DNA from: Hofstenia miamia
Lineage: Eukaryota; Xenacoelomorpha; Acoela
Reading direction: 5' to 3'
NCBI GenBank assembly: GCA_004352715.1
Contig: SCFE01000099.1
Coordinates: 966,959-1,030,958, forward strand
DNA length: 64,000 nucleotides
Part shown: positions 43,396 to 55,418 of the stretch, one piece after another
Numbering within the stretch: position 1 is the first letter of the stretch
Layout of the letters: the number at the start of each line of letters is the position of its first letter
Made by a program: the position numbers and the translations under genes
Notes under the pieces: model-generated
Database searches by the model: none
Told to the model about the DNA's origin: nothing
The model's input: the letters and a program-made list of their open reading frames with translations, nothing else

Positions 43396-44689
43396 AGTCC
43401 ATTATGCCCGTACTTAACTCTTTCTTAACTAAAATAGGTTGACAATCATAATACCTATCAATGCAGTTTACGTCAAAGACCAAATTTAGTACTTTAATTT
43501 TATAAAGATAAACTCATTTTTAAGTCCTGTTTCCAGCCGAAGTTCCACCAATTCATTACAATAATTGATAACACATCAAACAGTGTGAAAATATTTTTAG
43601 TGTTCTGCTGATTACTCATTTACTGGAAACGAGTTTTTATTTATCCTAATAGTACACTACACTTCTTGTATGACCTTGTAAAATAAAAAAATTACATTAA
43701 TGCCATTCAAATGATATGGAGCATTGTAAGATCACAACCTATGATTCTTAAGCCATCATTTACATATTAATACAATATCAGAAAGTGACAGTGCAATGAA
43801 ACTCTCTGACTGATTTTGAATAATACAGTTTATTTTATGTGACTTAGTGTAATATTTTATGTGTTTTGTTATAATTTTGGTTGTAAATCTACACGAAGGT
43901 TAGTTTTCACTAAATACACATAGATATATAGAATATATAAATACAAAATACGTATCCATCAATTGACCTAATGTACTTCAAACAAATCATTTTAGGAATT
44001 CATATCACTTTGGAAGTGTCCGCTACTGATCCTACCATAGATTACTATTATTACTATTTTTATTAATAATAATAATATTATTATTATTATTATATTTTAA
44101 ATTTATTTATTTTCTGTGATCGATGGTTAGTAAGTCTGTGTTCTTCAACTTGCCTATTTCATCCAGATGTCGTGCTCCAGATAATAATATCTATGGATTT
44201 GAATCCCGTGCCAATGAGACAAGTATCGTCTACATACTGCAAACCATTAATGGGATCAAAGGCCAATAATAGCTATTCCTTTGCCAACCATAACCAACAA
44301 AACAAAACAAATTTATGATCTTTAAATTCTGCAATTTTACAGAGAAAATATTATATTATTGTATATAATATCTCATTGCCTTAAAGTTTGATTTCAATTT
44401 TCATAAAGTATTATTTATCAATTTATCATAGCTATTAATAGTGCGACAATTGCCCAATAATGGCATTGCTGGATTGATTTAACACCTAGCAAACAAATAT
44501 TAATTATAATGATTTACAATTATGCAAGAACAAATGAAATTACTTATTCTTCAATCGTGGATGACGGCAATCTTGTAGCCCAGCACTTGTTTTTATTAGG
44601 AGTTTTTAATGAATTCAGTGATTTGCAGCAAACAGTTCCATCTTAGGGATAAAATGCTATACACACTTCCAACTGTGCCTTTAACTTAT
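43396..44689. other. Non-coding stretch with an LRR-gene scrap and (TTA)n
   Basis: An ATT/AAT-rich microsatellite lies at 44041-44093. At 44147-44198 about 50 bp matches 45975-46025 of the leucine-rich-repeat pseudogene with four or five differences. Otherwise nothing recognised. Confidence 0.5.
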
Positions 44690-45480
44690 AATATTGGCAT
44701 CATCAGTAGACTGCTAGCGGGAAACATGCGGTATTTGTGAGCACTGATGTAATCTGTGGCCCATTGATGGCCTATTGACGGCATCAGTGGCAACATCAGT
44801 AATCAATGTAATCAATGAGCAGATGCTTACAAATAAAACTAAATTATTTTTATTCCTACATTCTTTTAATAATAAAAAGATATTGCAAAAAACTTCTGTG
44901 AAATTTTTAATTTGTAAAAAATATAATGTACCTACTAAATGAATTTTGAAAATAATTTATTCATGATGCTTGGACACCTTGAAATTAACTATTATATAAA
45001 AAGTTATGTTTGAGCAGAAGAGATTTTTCACGATTTAAGAAAGTACTATTTCAAAATTGTTCTTAATTTTAAAATTTTAGATTTCTGTTAATTTTGGCAA
45101 ATTTGTATGCCTATTGCTATCATTTATAAACAAGACAATCTTTAAAAATTCTACCTCATTTTTGTATTAAATATGATTGTATGATTGTTAGGAGATTGTC
45201 AGAGATATCCTTCTGTCATTTGGTGGGATTGTGCTTGTTTAACCTGCAATGTTGAGCTGCTTAGCAAGATGAAGTTGTTGTCTTACATGCAAAAGTAACG
45301 CTCTACTATCGAAAACTTACTTGTTGCTAACAATGATGCATTAATGGACCATTATTGGCTTCCCAATGAGACATTGTCGGATGTACGTCACTAGCACATT
45401 AATACCCCCAGCGGCATTCTGCAATTAATGGAAACCGCAATGGCTTGTTGTCGAACCATTAATGGCTTGCTATTTGGGAA
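44690..45480. repeat. Foldback-like non-autonomous repeat, copy 2
   Basis: The left end (about 44750-44805: CCATTGATGGCCTATTGACG) and the inverted right end (about 45330-45375) align imperfectly. The right end has many CCATTAATGG-type palindromic words. The interior matches 60-480 of copy 1 at the start of the window. No coding. Confidence 0.5.
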
Positions 45481-45737
45481 AGCGACTACTTCATGTAAAA
45501 CCGATCATATTTTACAAAAATAATGGTAAATGTTTGGGAATCTCTAGTAGTTTAGTGTAAATTGAAAATTTGAAGCGACACTTAGAGATTTTGAAAGAGT
45601 TCGAATATTTTCTCTAATAAAAAATAATCTAGGAGCATATCAGGAAAATTTATATTGCATTCCATTCAAGAAACTATTGTGACTCATGGGAAACAATGTT
45701 GTCTTTATCTTCTCAACTATTAGTCCACGCTTAAAAA

Positions 45738-46993
45738 ATGTACATCAAATACGACGTCACTGATTTACTAATGGATATCACTGGTATAATTGAAAAGAAT
45801 TGGGATATTTTAATTGTTCTACCAGATTTCATATCGCTAAAATATTTAAACAAACTATATCTAGAGTATGCAAGCAGTGATACATTCTCAGGCTATGATA
45901 GACAGTTTTGGACGTCTGCTGAAATTTCAATAAGCGATTCACTTAATAGAGATTTAGAACAGATTTCTCTCTTCAACTTCCTTATTTCATCCAGATGTCG
46001 TGCTCCAAATAATAATATCAGTGAACCATGCTGTCAATATTTGTGAATTTTCTATATTTGATGCTACTCTTATAAGCGATTTCTTCTCTACTTACCTACC
46101 AAACATTAAAAATTTGAAATTTCTTTCTTTGTGCGATTGCTACACTTCCAATTACACAATGTCTGAAATTTTAAATTTACATGCAATTAGGCAAATGCAG
46201 AGGTCAGTTAGTCACTGCTTAAAATGTAGCGTAGGTCCTGGTTTGGAGCATTTTTCTATTGATAATTACTTGAATTTAAAAGATTTGGAAATCATTGAGT
46301 TATCTACAAAATTACCTCTTCTTACCCACCTTACAAATATGTAGTAAGCATGGGTATTTTACTGCAACTGGATTAGGTTCAATGAAATTTAAAAATCTAA
46401 GAAAATTGCATTTTTCGGGAATTACAAAGATAGTGAATTTGCTCTAGCAAATATATTGAACGACAACTGCTTCTTAAAATGTCTGAAATTGTGTAAATTT
46501 TCTATTTCAGGGATTTTCATTTCCTCAGCAAAGCATAATCTTCGAAAGCTAGAAATGCAAGATTGCTATCACCTCATTACATCATTTTATGAATTTCTCG
46601 AAGTGACAATAAATATCAAGTGCCATTTCAATTTAAGCTTTTCCAACATTAAGAAACTTAAATTGTGCTAAAAATATGGCATACTGCATAATCCCAAAAC
46701 TATGGAAATATACAAATTTTTTAAGCTGGACTCATTAGTTATGCTAAATGTCGGAAAAACGGCGGATTCACTACATATGTGTGAAAGAAAACGAAGAACT
46801 TAACTTGGGAAGAAATTTTAGCATTAAAAAGTTTAGTGTTTATTACATAGATTTTCACAGTGAATACATATCCCAAGAACTAGCTGCAGGACTTTCAAAT
46901 TTAATTTGGCTTAAATATTGTAATGATTTAGGAATTCATATCTTTCGGCAAAACTGTAGTTATCTACTTCATACAGAAATGTGGCGATCTTGA
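45738..46993 (+). pseudogene. Broken leucine-rich-repeat (F-box-like) gene
   Basis: Four open pieces in shifting frames (45738-46046, 46000-46344, 46456-46671, 46748-46993) with LRR-like units: LPNIKNLKFLSLCDCY, LNLKDLEIIELSTKLPLLTH, MKFKNLRKLHFSG, HNLRKLEMQDCYHL and LAAGLSNLIWLKYCND. The pattern LxxLxLxxC resembles the AMN1/F-box LRR class. No F-box was seen, because the start is missing or too decayed. At least three frameshifts and stops. A short piece is also found at 44147-44198. Could be a remnant of an expanded receptor or F-box family; function of the ancestor not determined. Confidence 0.55.
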
Positions 46994-49594
46994 TTTAATG
47001 TAAATAATTAAAAAATATAGTGTTTGTTTCTAGTTACAAGTTTTTTATGCATTTAATTTCGTATTCAGGGAATTTAAAGCTGCCTAATTGAACACAATTT
47101 CCAAAGAATAAATGCATTGTTGTAACTTTTAATAACATCCATTAAAAAAAAATAAAAAAATTTACAAGAACGTAGAACAAAGTTTGAAATCAATAAATTG
47201 TATGAATTAATTCAAATGGATATTTAAATTGCTGAGCTTTGATTAAAAAGGTGCTTTTTTACGTCAAAAATTGAATTATAGGTTTTCAAGCAATAAACTA
47301 CTTGGCCAATGCAAAAAGTAAAACTTAACAAAATTTCATCATTCTGTCACCATATGGTCCAGGATTGAAGTTGATATTGATTTATTGATATCAACATGTT
47401 GTTACAAGCCATACAATGATTCTTTGTGGGACGGTGGTGATATTGTTAAAGGATAGAGCTAAATTCTTATTGAACTTTGGAGTGAAGAGGATTTTTGATT
47501 CGTTTCCATATGATAAGCGAATCAATTCAATGGAAAGTATATTTCAGTATAAAATTACATTATTTGCTGAAGTGACGCAGCCTGCTTTCTGATATACATT
47601 GTTAAATAAGTTAATAGCACTGTGGCAAGCACTCACATTGACAACATATTACCATAAGGTTGCGAGGCATGCTCAGAAAGAACTATAATTTGCATTCCGA
47701 CGGTAATATTTTACGTCATCACCTCCCAATAATAAAATGAAACTTGATTGATAAAGATCATATTATTTGCTGGAACATACTAATATGCTCTAAATACCTC
47801 ATATCACACACCAGCAGTGGCGGATTTAAGGGAGACTATGGAACTGGAGTCCCCCATGAGGAAGGCAAATTGAGTGCATCTATTGGGTTAATTTGTGCAA
47901 CCTTAGTAAAAAAAAGTTGGGAAAATCCAAATTAGTGACAAATTTTTGCATTCCATTTGCAAATCGATCCTAAGGTTGGGCTATTTTTGCAAATTATTTG
48001 GCAAATTTCTCAAATAACTTGTAAATATCCTAAAAATTACCAAGCCTTGCAAATATTTGTCAAACTTTCCAATTTGTCTTCAAATAATCTTCACATTTTT
48101 AAGAATATATCAAGCATATCATCCAATACAATATTATGCATTTCATTAACCAAACTTTTGTACTTTAGTAATTATAAAGCAGTTGAGAGACCTGCTTCTG
48201 CAGCATCTATAAATCTGTGTACAATTAGCAAATAGAACCGATAGTGTTTCAGTGAAGTTGCTTATTAAGACAAATTCTCGTTGAAAGATGAGGCCACGGG
48301 AGACTGGGGAGGACTTCTCTCCACACTTTTTTCAAAAAACCCACAGAAAGTTCAAGGTCTTTCAGAAAAACTACAAATTTTTTACTTAAGATTCTGAAAA
48401 CTTCTGGATCTACGCAAGGGTAACCACCTACTTTCTAGTAATTTCTTCAACATATTAAATTCGCTACATTTCAAATGATGTTCAAAATCTACTCAAAATA
48501 TTATTTACACTATTTTGCATTAACTTCTGTTTTTATTGTACAAAATAAATACCCAATTTATATAAACTTACTAATATTAGAGATTCACCATCTCCCTCAT
48601 TTGGTTTGTTTTATATGGCATAAGTTTCAATCCTAAGCATACAAAAATGCAACTTCTTACATAGAGCTTTAATAACCAGCTGAAGTTATTAAATTTTCAA
48701 ATCACTGATTTGATAAGAATCATGAGGTTCGAAATTATTGATACCCCGTTCTAGACCTCTTTCTATTCACAAATAACTTGAAATTGTAATTACTAAATCT
48801 TACAGAAAATATTAATTCTAAAGATTGACCAACCACCAAAGCTAATAAAAATAATTCAGAAGATTAATAGTCTATGTATTAATGACTTTTTCTCTCTCCA
48901 GATTGCACAAAACAATTATTATAATGTATAATCAATAGAATCCTGAGGAAATTAACCTGATATCGATATCAGATCCACAATATGAGACAGCATCAGTACA
49001 AGACCGGAACAACTTTTCAATTTCAACTGAAACTTGGGCCATTTTGATTTAATATACGATATTGTGGTATACTTTTTAAACTAAAATATATCTATGATAT
49101 ATCCAATCAGTATTCATTTCTAATAATATTACAGATTTTATCACGGGATCCGAAATAGATGAATTTATATATAATATGAGGCATTAGATAAATTAACGTA
49201 TTTCTAAGCGAAATAAAAACCTCAAATTCAATTGTAGAAAGTCCGAACTAGAACATCATCAAGTCCTTTAATATTTTTATCTTAAGATGTAGAGAAATGT
49301 ATGAGAAGGAAAATTTAATCAAATCTGCCGTGTAAAATCATTATGAAAAAAACGCATTTTGGACTTCGTACCCCCAATCAGAAATTTCTACATCCAACAC
49401 AGGACAACAGTTTCATGTTACTCACCAGCTGTGTAGGTAATTAACTGTGGCAAAAAAATGCAAAACTCAAGTAAAGCTGATTATATCAGTAAAAGAATAA
49501 TAGCATAAAACTTAATAATTACGCTAAATCTACTATAATTCCTATGAGAGTGAACTCATATATGTACATATATACATGTACATAAATACATATC
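46994..49594. other. Non-coding stretch with one hAT-like terminus
   Basis: At 47815 CAGTGGCGGATTTAAGGG looks like a DNA-transposon end, but its partner was not found. Small frames at 47744-47935 and 47957-48235 have no recognisable features and probably lie in repeat sequence. Confidence 0.35.
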
Positions 49595-49614
49595 TATATA
49601 TATATATATATATA
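49595..49614. repeat. (TA)n microsatellite used as mariner target
   Basis: 20 bp of TA directly abutting the left terminus of the mariner derivative. A second TA tract (50382-50399) follows its right end, consistent with insertion into one TA repeat. Confidence 0.9.
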
Positions 49615-50381
49615 CGAGGGTAAGTCAACTATTATCCTCAATGCAGCTTTAAAATTTATTTTAATACAAATAGAAAAGTTACATGTACATTATTTTTCAA
49701 CATAGTCCCCTTGTTTTTCAATGCACTTGTTCCATCATTGCAAAAGCTTTCTGAAGCCCTCATAAAAGAAGGTTTTTGGTTGAGCTGCAAGCCAGGAATG
49801 CACCGCTTTTTTTACTGCTTCATCCGAGGTAAATCTATGGCCTCTTAATGCCTGTTTGAGCGGATCAAACAAGTATTAAACCTAAATCTGTTGTGGATGA
49901 TTTCGTAGGCAGAACCATGACTTATTTGCAGACAATAATCCACTTTACCCGTCTGTCTGACAGAATCATTTCATGAACACATTCAATGTTCTCCTCATTT
50001 GTGACAGTAACTGGTGGTCCGGCTCCTTCGTCATGCGTAACACTCATACGACCATTTTTGAATTTTTCAATCCATTCATAAGTACTTTGTTGAGACAACA
50101 CACTGTTCCTGTACTGTACAGAAAGTCTTCGGTGAATTTCACCCCTTGAACCCTTTCTGACCACAAAAAACGAATCACTGAATGTTGCTCTTCTTTGGTG
50201 CAAACAGAAAGTGGAGCAGCCATGGTTAACGGCATGACAGCCACAATAGAACTGACCTAGTAGCGTCTAACCTGTACAGGCATAACAACAACAAAACCAC
50301 GCATTGCGCCATCTGCGCTTCACAACACTACTACCAACATAACAAGAAATATAACTGCATTGCGGATAATAGTTGACTTAN
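49615..50381 (-). mobile_element. Mariner deletion derivative, right end clipped at an N
   Basis: The left terminus CGAGGG followed by TAAGTCAACTATTATCC (49621-49637) matches the inverted right terminus (50364-50380) perfectly over 17 bases. The outermost six bases on the right are replaced by the N at 50381. Minus-strand coding remains only at the two ends of a mariner transposase gene, so the catalytic core has been deleted. Confidence 0.85.
49690..50244 (-). pseudogene. Mariner transposase remnant lacking the DDD core
   Basis: The N-terminal part in two frames reads TKEEQHSVIRFLWSE, STYEWIEKFKNGRMSV and SDRRV (HTH region and linker, 50244-49930). Then it jumps to the C-terminal end LKQALRGHRF, KKAVHSWLAAQPKTFFYEGF, WNKCIEKQGDYVEK (about 49870-49690) with stops. 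The whole DDD catalytic domain between is missing, with the breakpoint near 49880-49930. Also frameshifted, so doubly dead. Confidence 0.8.
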
Positions 50382-50399
50382 TATATATATATATATATT

Positions 50400-50719
50400 A
50401 AGCATTGCTGACATTTTCCTTGATTGCAAAGTTGGTGTTAACTTTAGTGAATTTTAATCGTGTATTAATGACCATAATCCGTGCTTTTAAGAGATTTTCA
50501 TGATAATCAATATATGAGTTTCCATTATATTGATATTTCATCTTCATTTGAGCGGTTACATTTAATAGACTTTGAGGTGAGAGCTTGGTCAACAATTTTC
50601 TTAAACAGTTTATGTGGATAGCCGTACTTTTCAAATATTCCATATAATTCAGTTATCGATTCAAGCATGTTATTACAATTTGAATAAATTTTAACAAACG
50701 ATATAATAAGCACTTAATT
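50400..50719. other. Spacer, nothing recognised
   Basis: Minus-strand frames (50398-50643 and 50525-50713) show a weak resemblance to LINE-type coding (for example KIVDQALTSKSIKCNRSNE) but too little to classify. Confidence 0.3.
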
Positions 50720-51302
50720 GTGTTTATCATGTACTTTGGGTCACAAAAAATTGTTACATCTAGAAAACTTAGAGTTTTTCTTCTATTAGATAAGAAGAGA
50801 TTCATTCAAACTTTGATTGTTAACATTCAATCGAGAACTTTAGAAACCGATAATGAGTCTATACTGGAACAACTAGACACCCTCATTCCTAGTAAATGGC
50901 CAAGCACGGAAGTTCCTTGGCTTGAAGGTGAATCCAATTTAACTACATTCTCTACACGGTTTAGCATCGATACAGAGGGCATTATTCCTGCACTTCGCCA
51001 ATACTTTGAAAATCCAAGGCAGATCCCTCATCTGCTAAAAGACAGGCTCTTCTAAAATATCATTAATGTAATTCCAATTAGTTCGGCAGAGGCGGAACGC
51101 GGAGTTTCGCAACTAAACTCCATATGTACAGACATCCGGAGTAGCCTGAATATGTAGCCCATTTCATCACTAATGTTTATTAGCATTAATGGACCGCCAC
51201 CTCATTTTTTCAAGACAGATATTGCTGTTCATAGATGGCTTTTACATCACCTGTCCGCTATAGATATCACAAAGCAAAAAAAGAAAGCTTTTGGCAGCTA
51301 GC
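50720..51302 (+). pseudogene. hAT-family transposase C-terminus (KIAA1586/ZBED-like), dead
   Basis: One plus-strand frame with two in-frame stops (after KDRLF at about 51053 and in SLNM*PISS at about 51157). It includes LDTLIPSKWPSTEVPWLEGE and then the hAT dimerisation block IPISSAEAERGVSQLNSICT followed by SSLMFISINGPPPHFF and HRWLLHHL. These match the (I/P)..SAECERGFS..N...T..R..L pattern of hAT C-termini such as KIAA1586-like proteins. The upstream catalytic part is absent. Confidence 0.75.
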
Positions 51303-51817
51303 GATATGTCGGGTATACAAAAACTCTTTATTTAGCGTAACATTTTTGCTTTAAGAGATTATCATTTGTTCTAAGATTATTCTATAGCATTTAATTAAAT
51401 ATTAATGTTTTAGGCAGGTGCGAGAGGCTGTCGACCTCAAGTTACCTTATACCAAATACAGTTGACACACTGAGTACTACCTCTAATAAGAAGTTTTTGG
51501 AAAAGTATTTTTGATCGTAAGAAAAGCCCCCATACCTAAAATTTAACCAAAGAACCTCTGTATACATCCCTTTTATAATCATATAGATCTTCATGAATGA
51601 CTCCCCTTAAGTATGTTTTCATCAATTGCAATATACATTTTTCAGTCTTTGTGTGAAGATTTTTTAACCACTATTAGTGTTCAATAAATTATCAATGCTT
51701 TGACAATTAGAATCATCAAATCTTGGTTCCATAATGATGAAAACAACATATGTGGAATACAATATGTCTACATCATATGAACAGGTTTGCTGAGAACTAG
51801 GTAATTTCTTATCCAGA

Positions 51818-51848
<31 letters not shown>

Positions 51849-54315
51849 ATCATTGTTAATCTTTTTAAAAATGAAAACAAAGTAACTCAATTTTGCTTAT
51901 ATTTTTGAATAATCTAAATAAACACTTAGAAGTGTATAGATTTGTTTGATAAACTTTTTCAGGTGTGCAGAAAAAGAATATTTATTAATGGTGCAATGAA
52001 TGCTAGAGTATGGAATTTGAAGAAAAGTCGAAAGTCCTATTTTCAAAAAGCTCAGAGGTGCTCTCCATGATAATGTTTAGTCTAGTGGATAGATACCTCA
52101 TTAATGCACTGTTATGTCAAAAATTACATTTTATTGGAACCAAAATCGTTGTAGTATTCCAAACTCCTCCTTATGTAAAGTCACCATCAAATTCCATTGC
52201 ATTTAAGTGCAAAGTATCGCGACCAATCGAATGGGTTATACTTAGGCTATCATCTAGCACTATATGTAGCGCAAGGACCAAAAAATATTTCATTTATCGA
52301 TATTGTTAATCTAATTGGACAAAATATACTTTTCGTCCATTAGTGAAACTTACAAATTACTTTGACAGCTCAATAAAACTTAATCAACCCAGACTCACGG
52401 GCACCCGCGGGCTTCCAAGCTCTCTTCACGAAATTGGTCCGCACGGCTTTAATCCCTACTATTGGTTATTATTAGTTCATAAGTTTTCATTGCAATAGTA
52501 GATATTATAAAATTATGCATGAGTCAGTTGTTTCACTTCCAAGAAACCCAATTTTTTACTTTCGGAAATTCACAATTTACTTTGATATCATCTGTATCTT
52601 CAGCAGTCATTTTTTCCTTAGAAGTAATCAATTTTCTTATAATTTACTTCAACATACTTCGATATTCTCTAAAAAGTTTTTGGCTATCATAATTGTTCTC
52701 AATCAAGAAGATCATGGCGACATAATGCTTACAGATTCATACACTTTGAATTCGGATAAACTCCATGAAGAACTTCATATGGAAAATGCATTAGCCACCC
52801 TGTTCTTATCCAAGAATGTACAAGTTATGCTATTCATCACAAATTTTTGTATGACTTCACTCAAAAGTTCCAGACTAATTAAATTACAAACTGTACAAAT
52901 TCTTTTAAATTGCTGGTTTTGATATATATTTCATTAAAAAAAACAATGGATTTCGAAAAGATTTGAATATTAAGAGATCTAAAGCTTCTAAGCGTAGCTA
53001 TGCAAAAAAAAATTGATTGCACTAAACTGAATTTGATTTCTTTGTATACATTTTTACTTAATGGAGATGGATATTAACATAAAATTTGAATTCCCTATAA
53101 AAATTCAAATTTACAATTTAAATCTTCAGAGAATTAATTTAATACGAACTGTACCTTAATGACTACCACTATAGATGCAATCTTGGGTATGAAGGAGGCA
53201 AAAATGTCGGAAAATTAAATAGATGTGACACAATATAACCAGATCTTAAGAAAAGAAATTTAAGAAAGATTGCATAAATCTCATGCAGATAATCTTAGCG
53301 CTTATACATTTCTGTTCTTTTGGGTAAACTAAATGCGAACATGGATACTTGCAATGAGATGAAGATGGTAATTTTTTAAAATGTTTCAAATTATTTTTTT
53401 GCAGTCTATGAAAAAATTTTCCCAAATTTTGTGAAATTCATTTTATTGTTCAAATATTTTGTTAATTAACTTCACAGATGATCCATGCATCAAAATGGCT
53501 GATACATCTGTACAATTATTATATGAACTTAAAGACCTTGAATTCCATATCTAGTAAATTGAAGGTTCAATTGGCGCCCTTTCAGTGACAGCAACGCTAC
53601 GCACCTTTTTTGACTACAATTTCTCAAAGCAATTAGATCGCTTCTCAATTTCTATGACGTTCTCAGCCGTGTAAAATATTAATACTAGCCATCTATAACC
53701 TAAGCCAAAATGAACCAATGTAAACAATTTCCTTAGCAACCTGTGACCTTCTTGTCATTAGATTGTGTATTATATTCGTAAGAACAACTAAGAAATGTTC
53801 TCAATATCAAACATTGTGCACAACAATAAATAAATTAAATTTTACAGCAACAGGGCAATTTCTTCTTAATAAATCAAACCAATTTTAAACAGAAAGCAAA
53901 ACTATGAATTTTCTTGAGTTTACTGAACTAAAGTTTCCCTTAATAATAATATTTTAGGTGCAAATTGTTATATATATATATATATTAGTGAAAGTTTACT
54001 TATGAATTTGACATATTGAAACATTTAATTATTTGTAACATCTTGTTATTCTGATCAGTAATTACAGCTGTTAACATGTGAATTATTTTTATGAAAGGGA
54101 AGACATTTAATGCTGAATAATATTTATAATGATGATGACAAAGTTTATACATTATAAAATGGATATATCAATATCTAAGAAATAGTTTTTAGTTGTGTCA
54201 ACCTTCTTAAAAGTCATGCAGGCCTAGACATTGGAAATTTCTTTGATACATAAAAATGATGTTTTCGTATAGTAGGGGAAAAAAATAAATTAGGGCTTTG
54301 AATTATCAAAATATA
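51303..54315. other. Long stretch with weak ORFs only
   Basis: Plus-strand frames 52010-52309 and 52515-52922 are open but I recognise no domain; both are poor in typical protein composition. Near 53510-53555 a short Leu-rich reading (QLLYELKDLEFHI) hints at a further LRR scrap. A GC-rich island sits at 52388-52480 (GGGCACCCGCGGGC). TA tracts at 51822-51849 and 53969-53985. Confidence 0.35.
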
Positions 54316-55252
54316 CAGGGTGGCTACAAAGTCACGCAGTATGATAATTTGGAATTACACACTCTTAATGGATATATTGACAGCCAATAGAAATTCAAAA
54401 TTTCTCATTGGTTAACGGCAACTATATATATATATATATAATGATTTAAGCTCATAATTGTTTATTATTCTACATTTTAGAATGGATTTGGAACAAATTA
54501 ATATCTTGCATGTACAGATCTTCTAAGTCTCCAATACAAGCACTCGTAATGAAACTGGAATCAGAAACTTCCTTGCAATGAAACAACATTAACTCGACTT
54601 CTTGAACGTTTCGAAGCCACAGGAAGCGTAGGTGATCAACAGCGATCTTGTCAACCAAGTGTTTCTCAGGATACAATGGATATCGTGAAGAATACCCTCG
54701 TTACTTTGAAACGCCTTGATCCTCTTGGCATGTGCAGCTCTAGCAAGTTGGCTCGTCATGCAGAAATGCATCATTCGACAGTGAAGAACATTCTCTGTAA
54801 GGCATTGAACTTAATTCCTAATTCTGTTTGGCATATCCAGGAATTGAAGGATACAGACTACGAAGCTCGCCTGGTTTTTGCAGATTGCTTTATCAACCGC
54901 TGCAACATTGAGAACGACTTTGTCAAATCTGTTTTATGGACCGATGAGGCTCATTTCTATTTAGATGGCTGCGTTTATACTTGCAACTGCGTCATCTGGG
55001 CAGGAACTAACCCACACGCAACAGTAACATCATCTCTTGCAAGCAATATCTGCCGACGAGCTACTGCGCAGTTGCCAAAATGTCCTTCTTCGAATGGAAG
55101 CGGTGAAGACACAAAGAGGTGGTCATATCGAACATATTCTATGACATTTTATTTTCCCACATTTCATACGTTCATATAGGATTTCTTCTATAATATATTT
55201 TTATTCAGTATTTCGATTTTGAAATATTAACAGGTGACTTTTAGCCACCTTG
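54316..55252 (+). mobile_element. Second mariner-like element, internally deleted, with TA target duplication
   Basis: The left end CAGGGTGGCTACAAAGTCAC (54316) and the inverted right end CAAGGTGGCTAAAAGTCACC (55252) match closely, with TA on both outer sides (54314-54315 and 55253-55254). At 937 bp it is too short for a full transposase. A TA tract (54423-54440) has expanded inside the left part. Confidence 0.85.
54590..55179 (+). pseudogene. Mariner-like transposase fragment, truncated after the first catalytic motif
   Basis: Reads LTRLLERFEATGSVGDQ (HTH and linker), then MDIVKNTLVTLKRLDPLG and MHHSTVKNILCKALNLIP (second HTH), WHIQELKDTDYEARLVFA, and WTDEAHFYLDGCV with the first catalytic Asp. 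Shortly after, homology is lost and the frame stops at 55179, so the second and third catalytic residues are gone. Same broad family as the element at 31298-32544. Confidence 0.75.
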
Positions 55253-55418
55253 TACTTGATTAAATTTCAGTCAAAGTCATTAAAAATCTGAATTGATTGT
55301 AATTCCATCAAAATGGTAATTGCTTGCATTTAAATTTTTTGAAGTACCAGATTGATTCTTGCTAATTATTGATATAAGCCCTGTCAGATCTCATCTTATA
55401 TGCACACAAACCCTATAC

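Noticed and set aside
52010-52922. Two plus-strand frames as a possible host gene
   Set aside because: No domain, splice signals or composition supports them; kept only as part of the unclassified stretch.
54470-54676. Minus-strand frame that looks leucine-rich-repeat-like
   Set aside because: It is antisense to the mariner-like transposase remnant on the plus strand; the Leu-rich look is a frame shadow.
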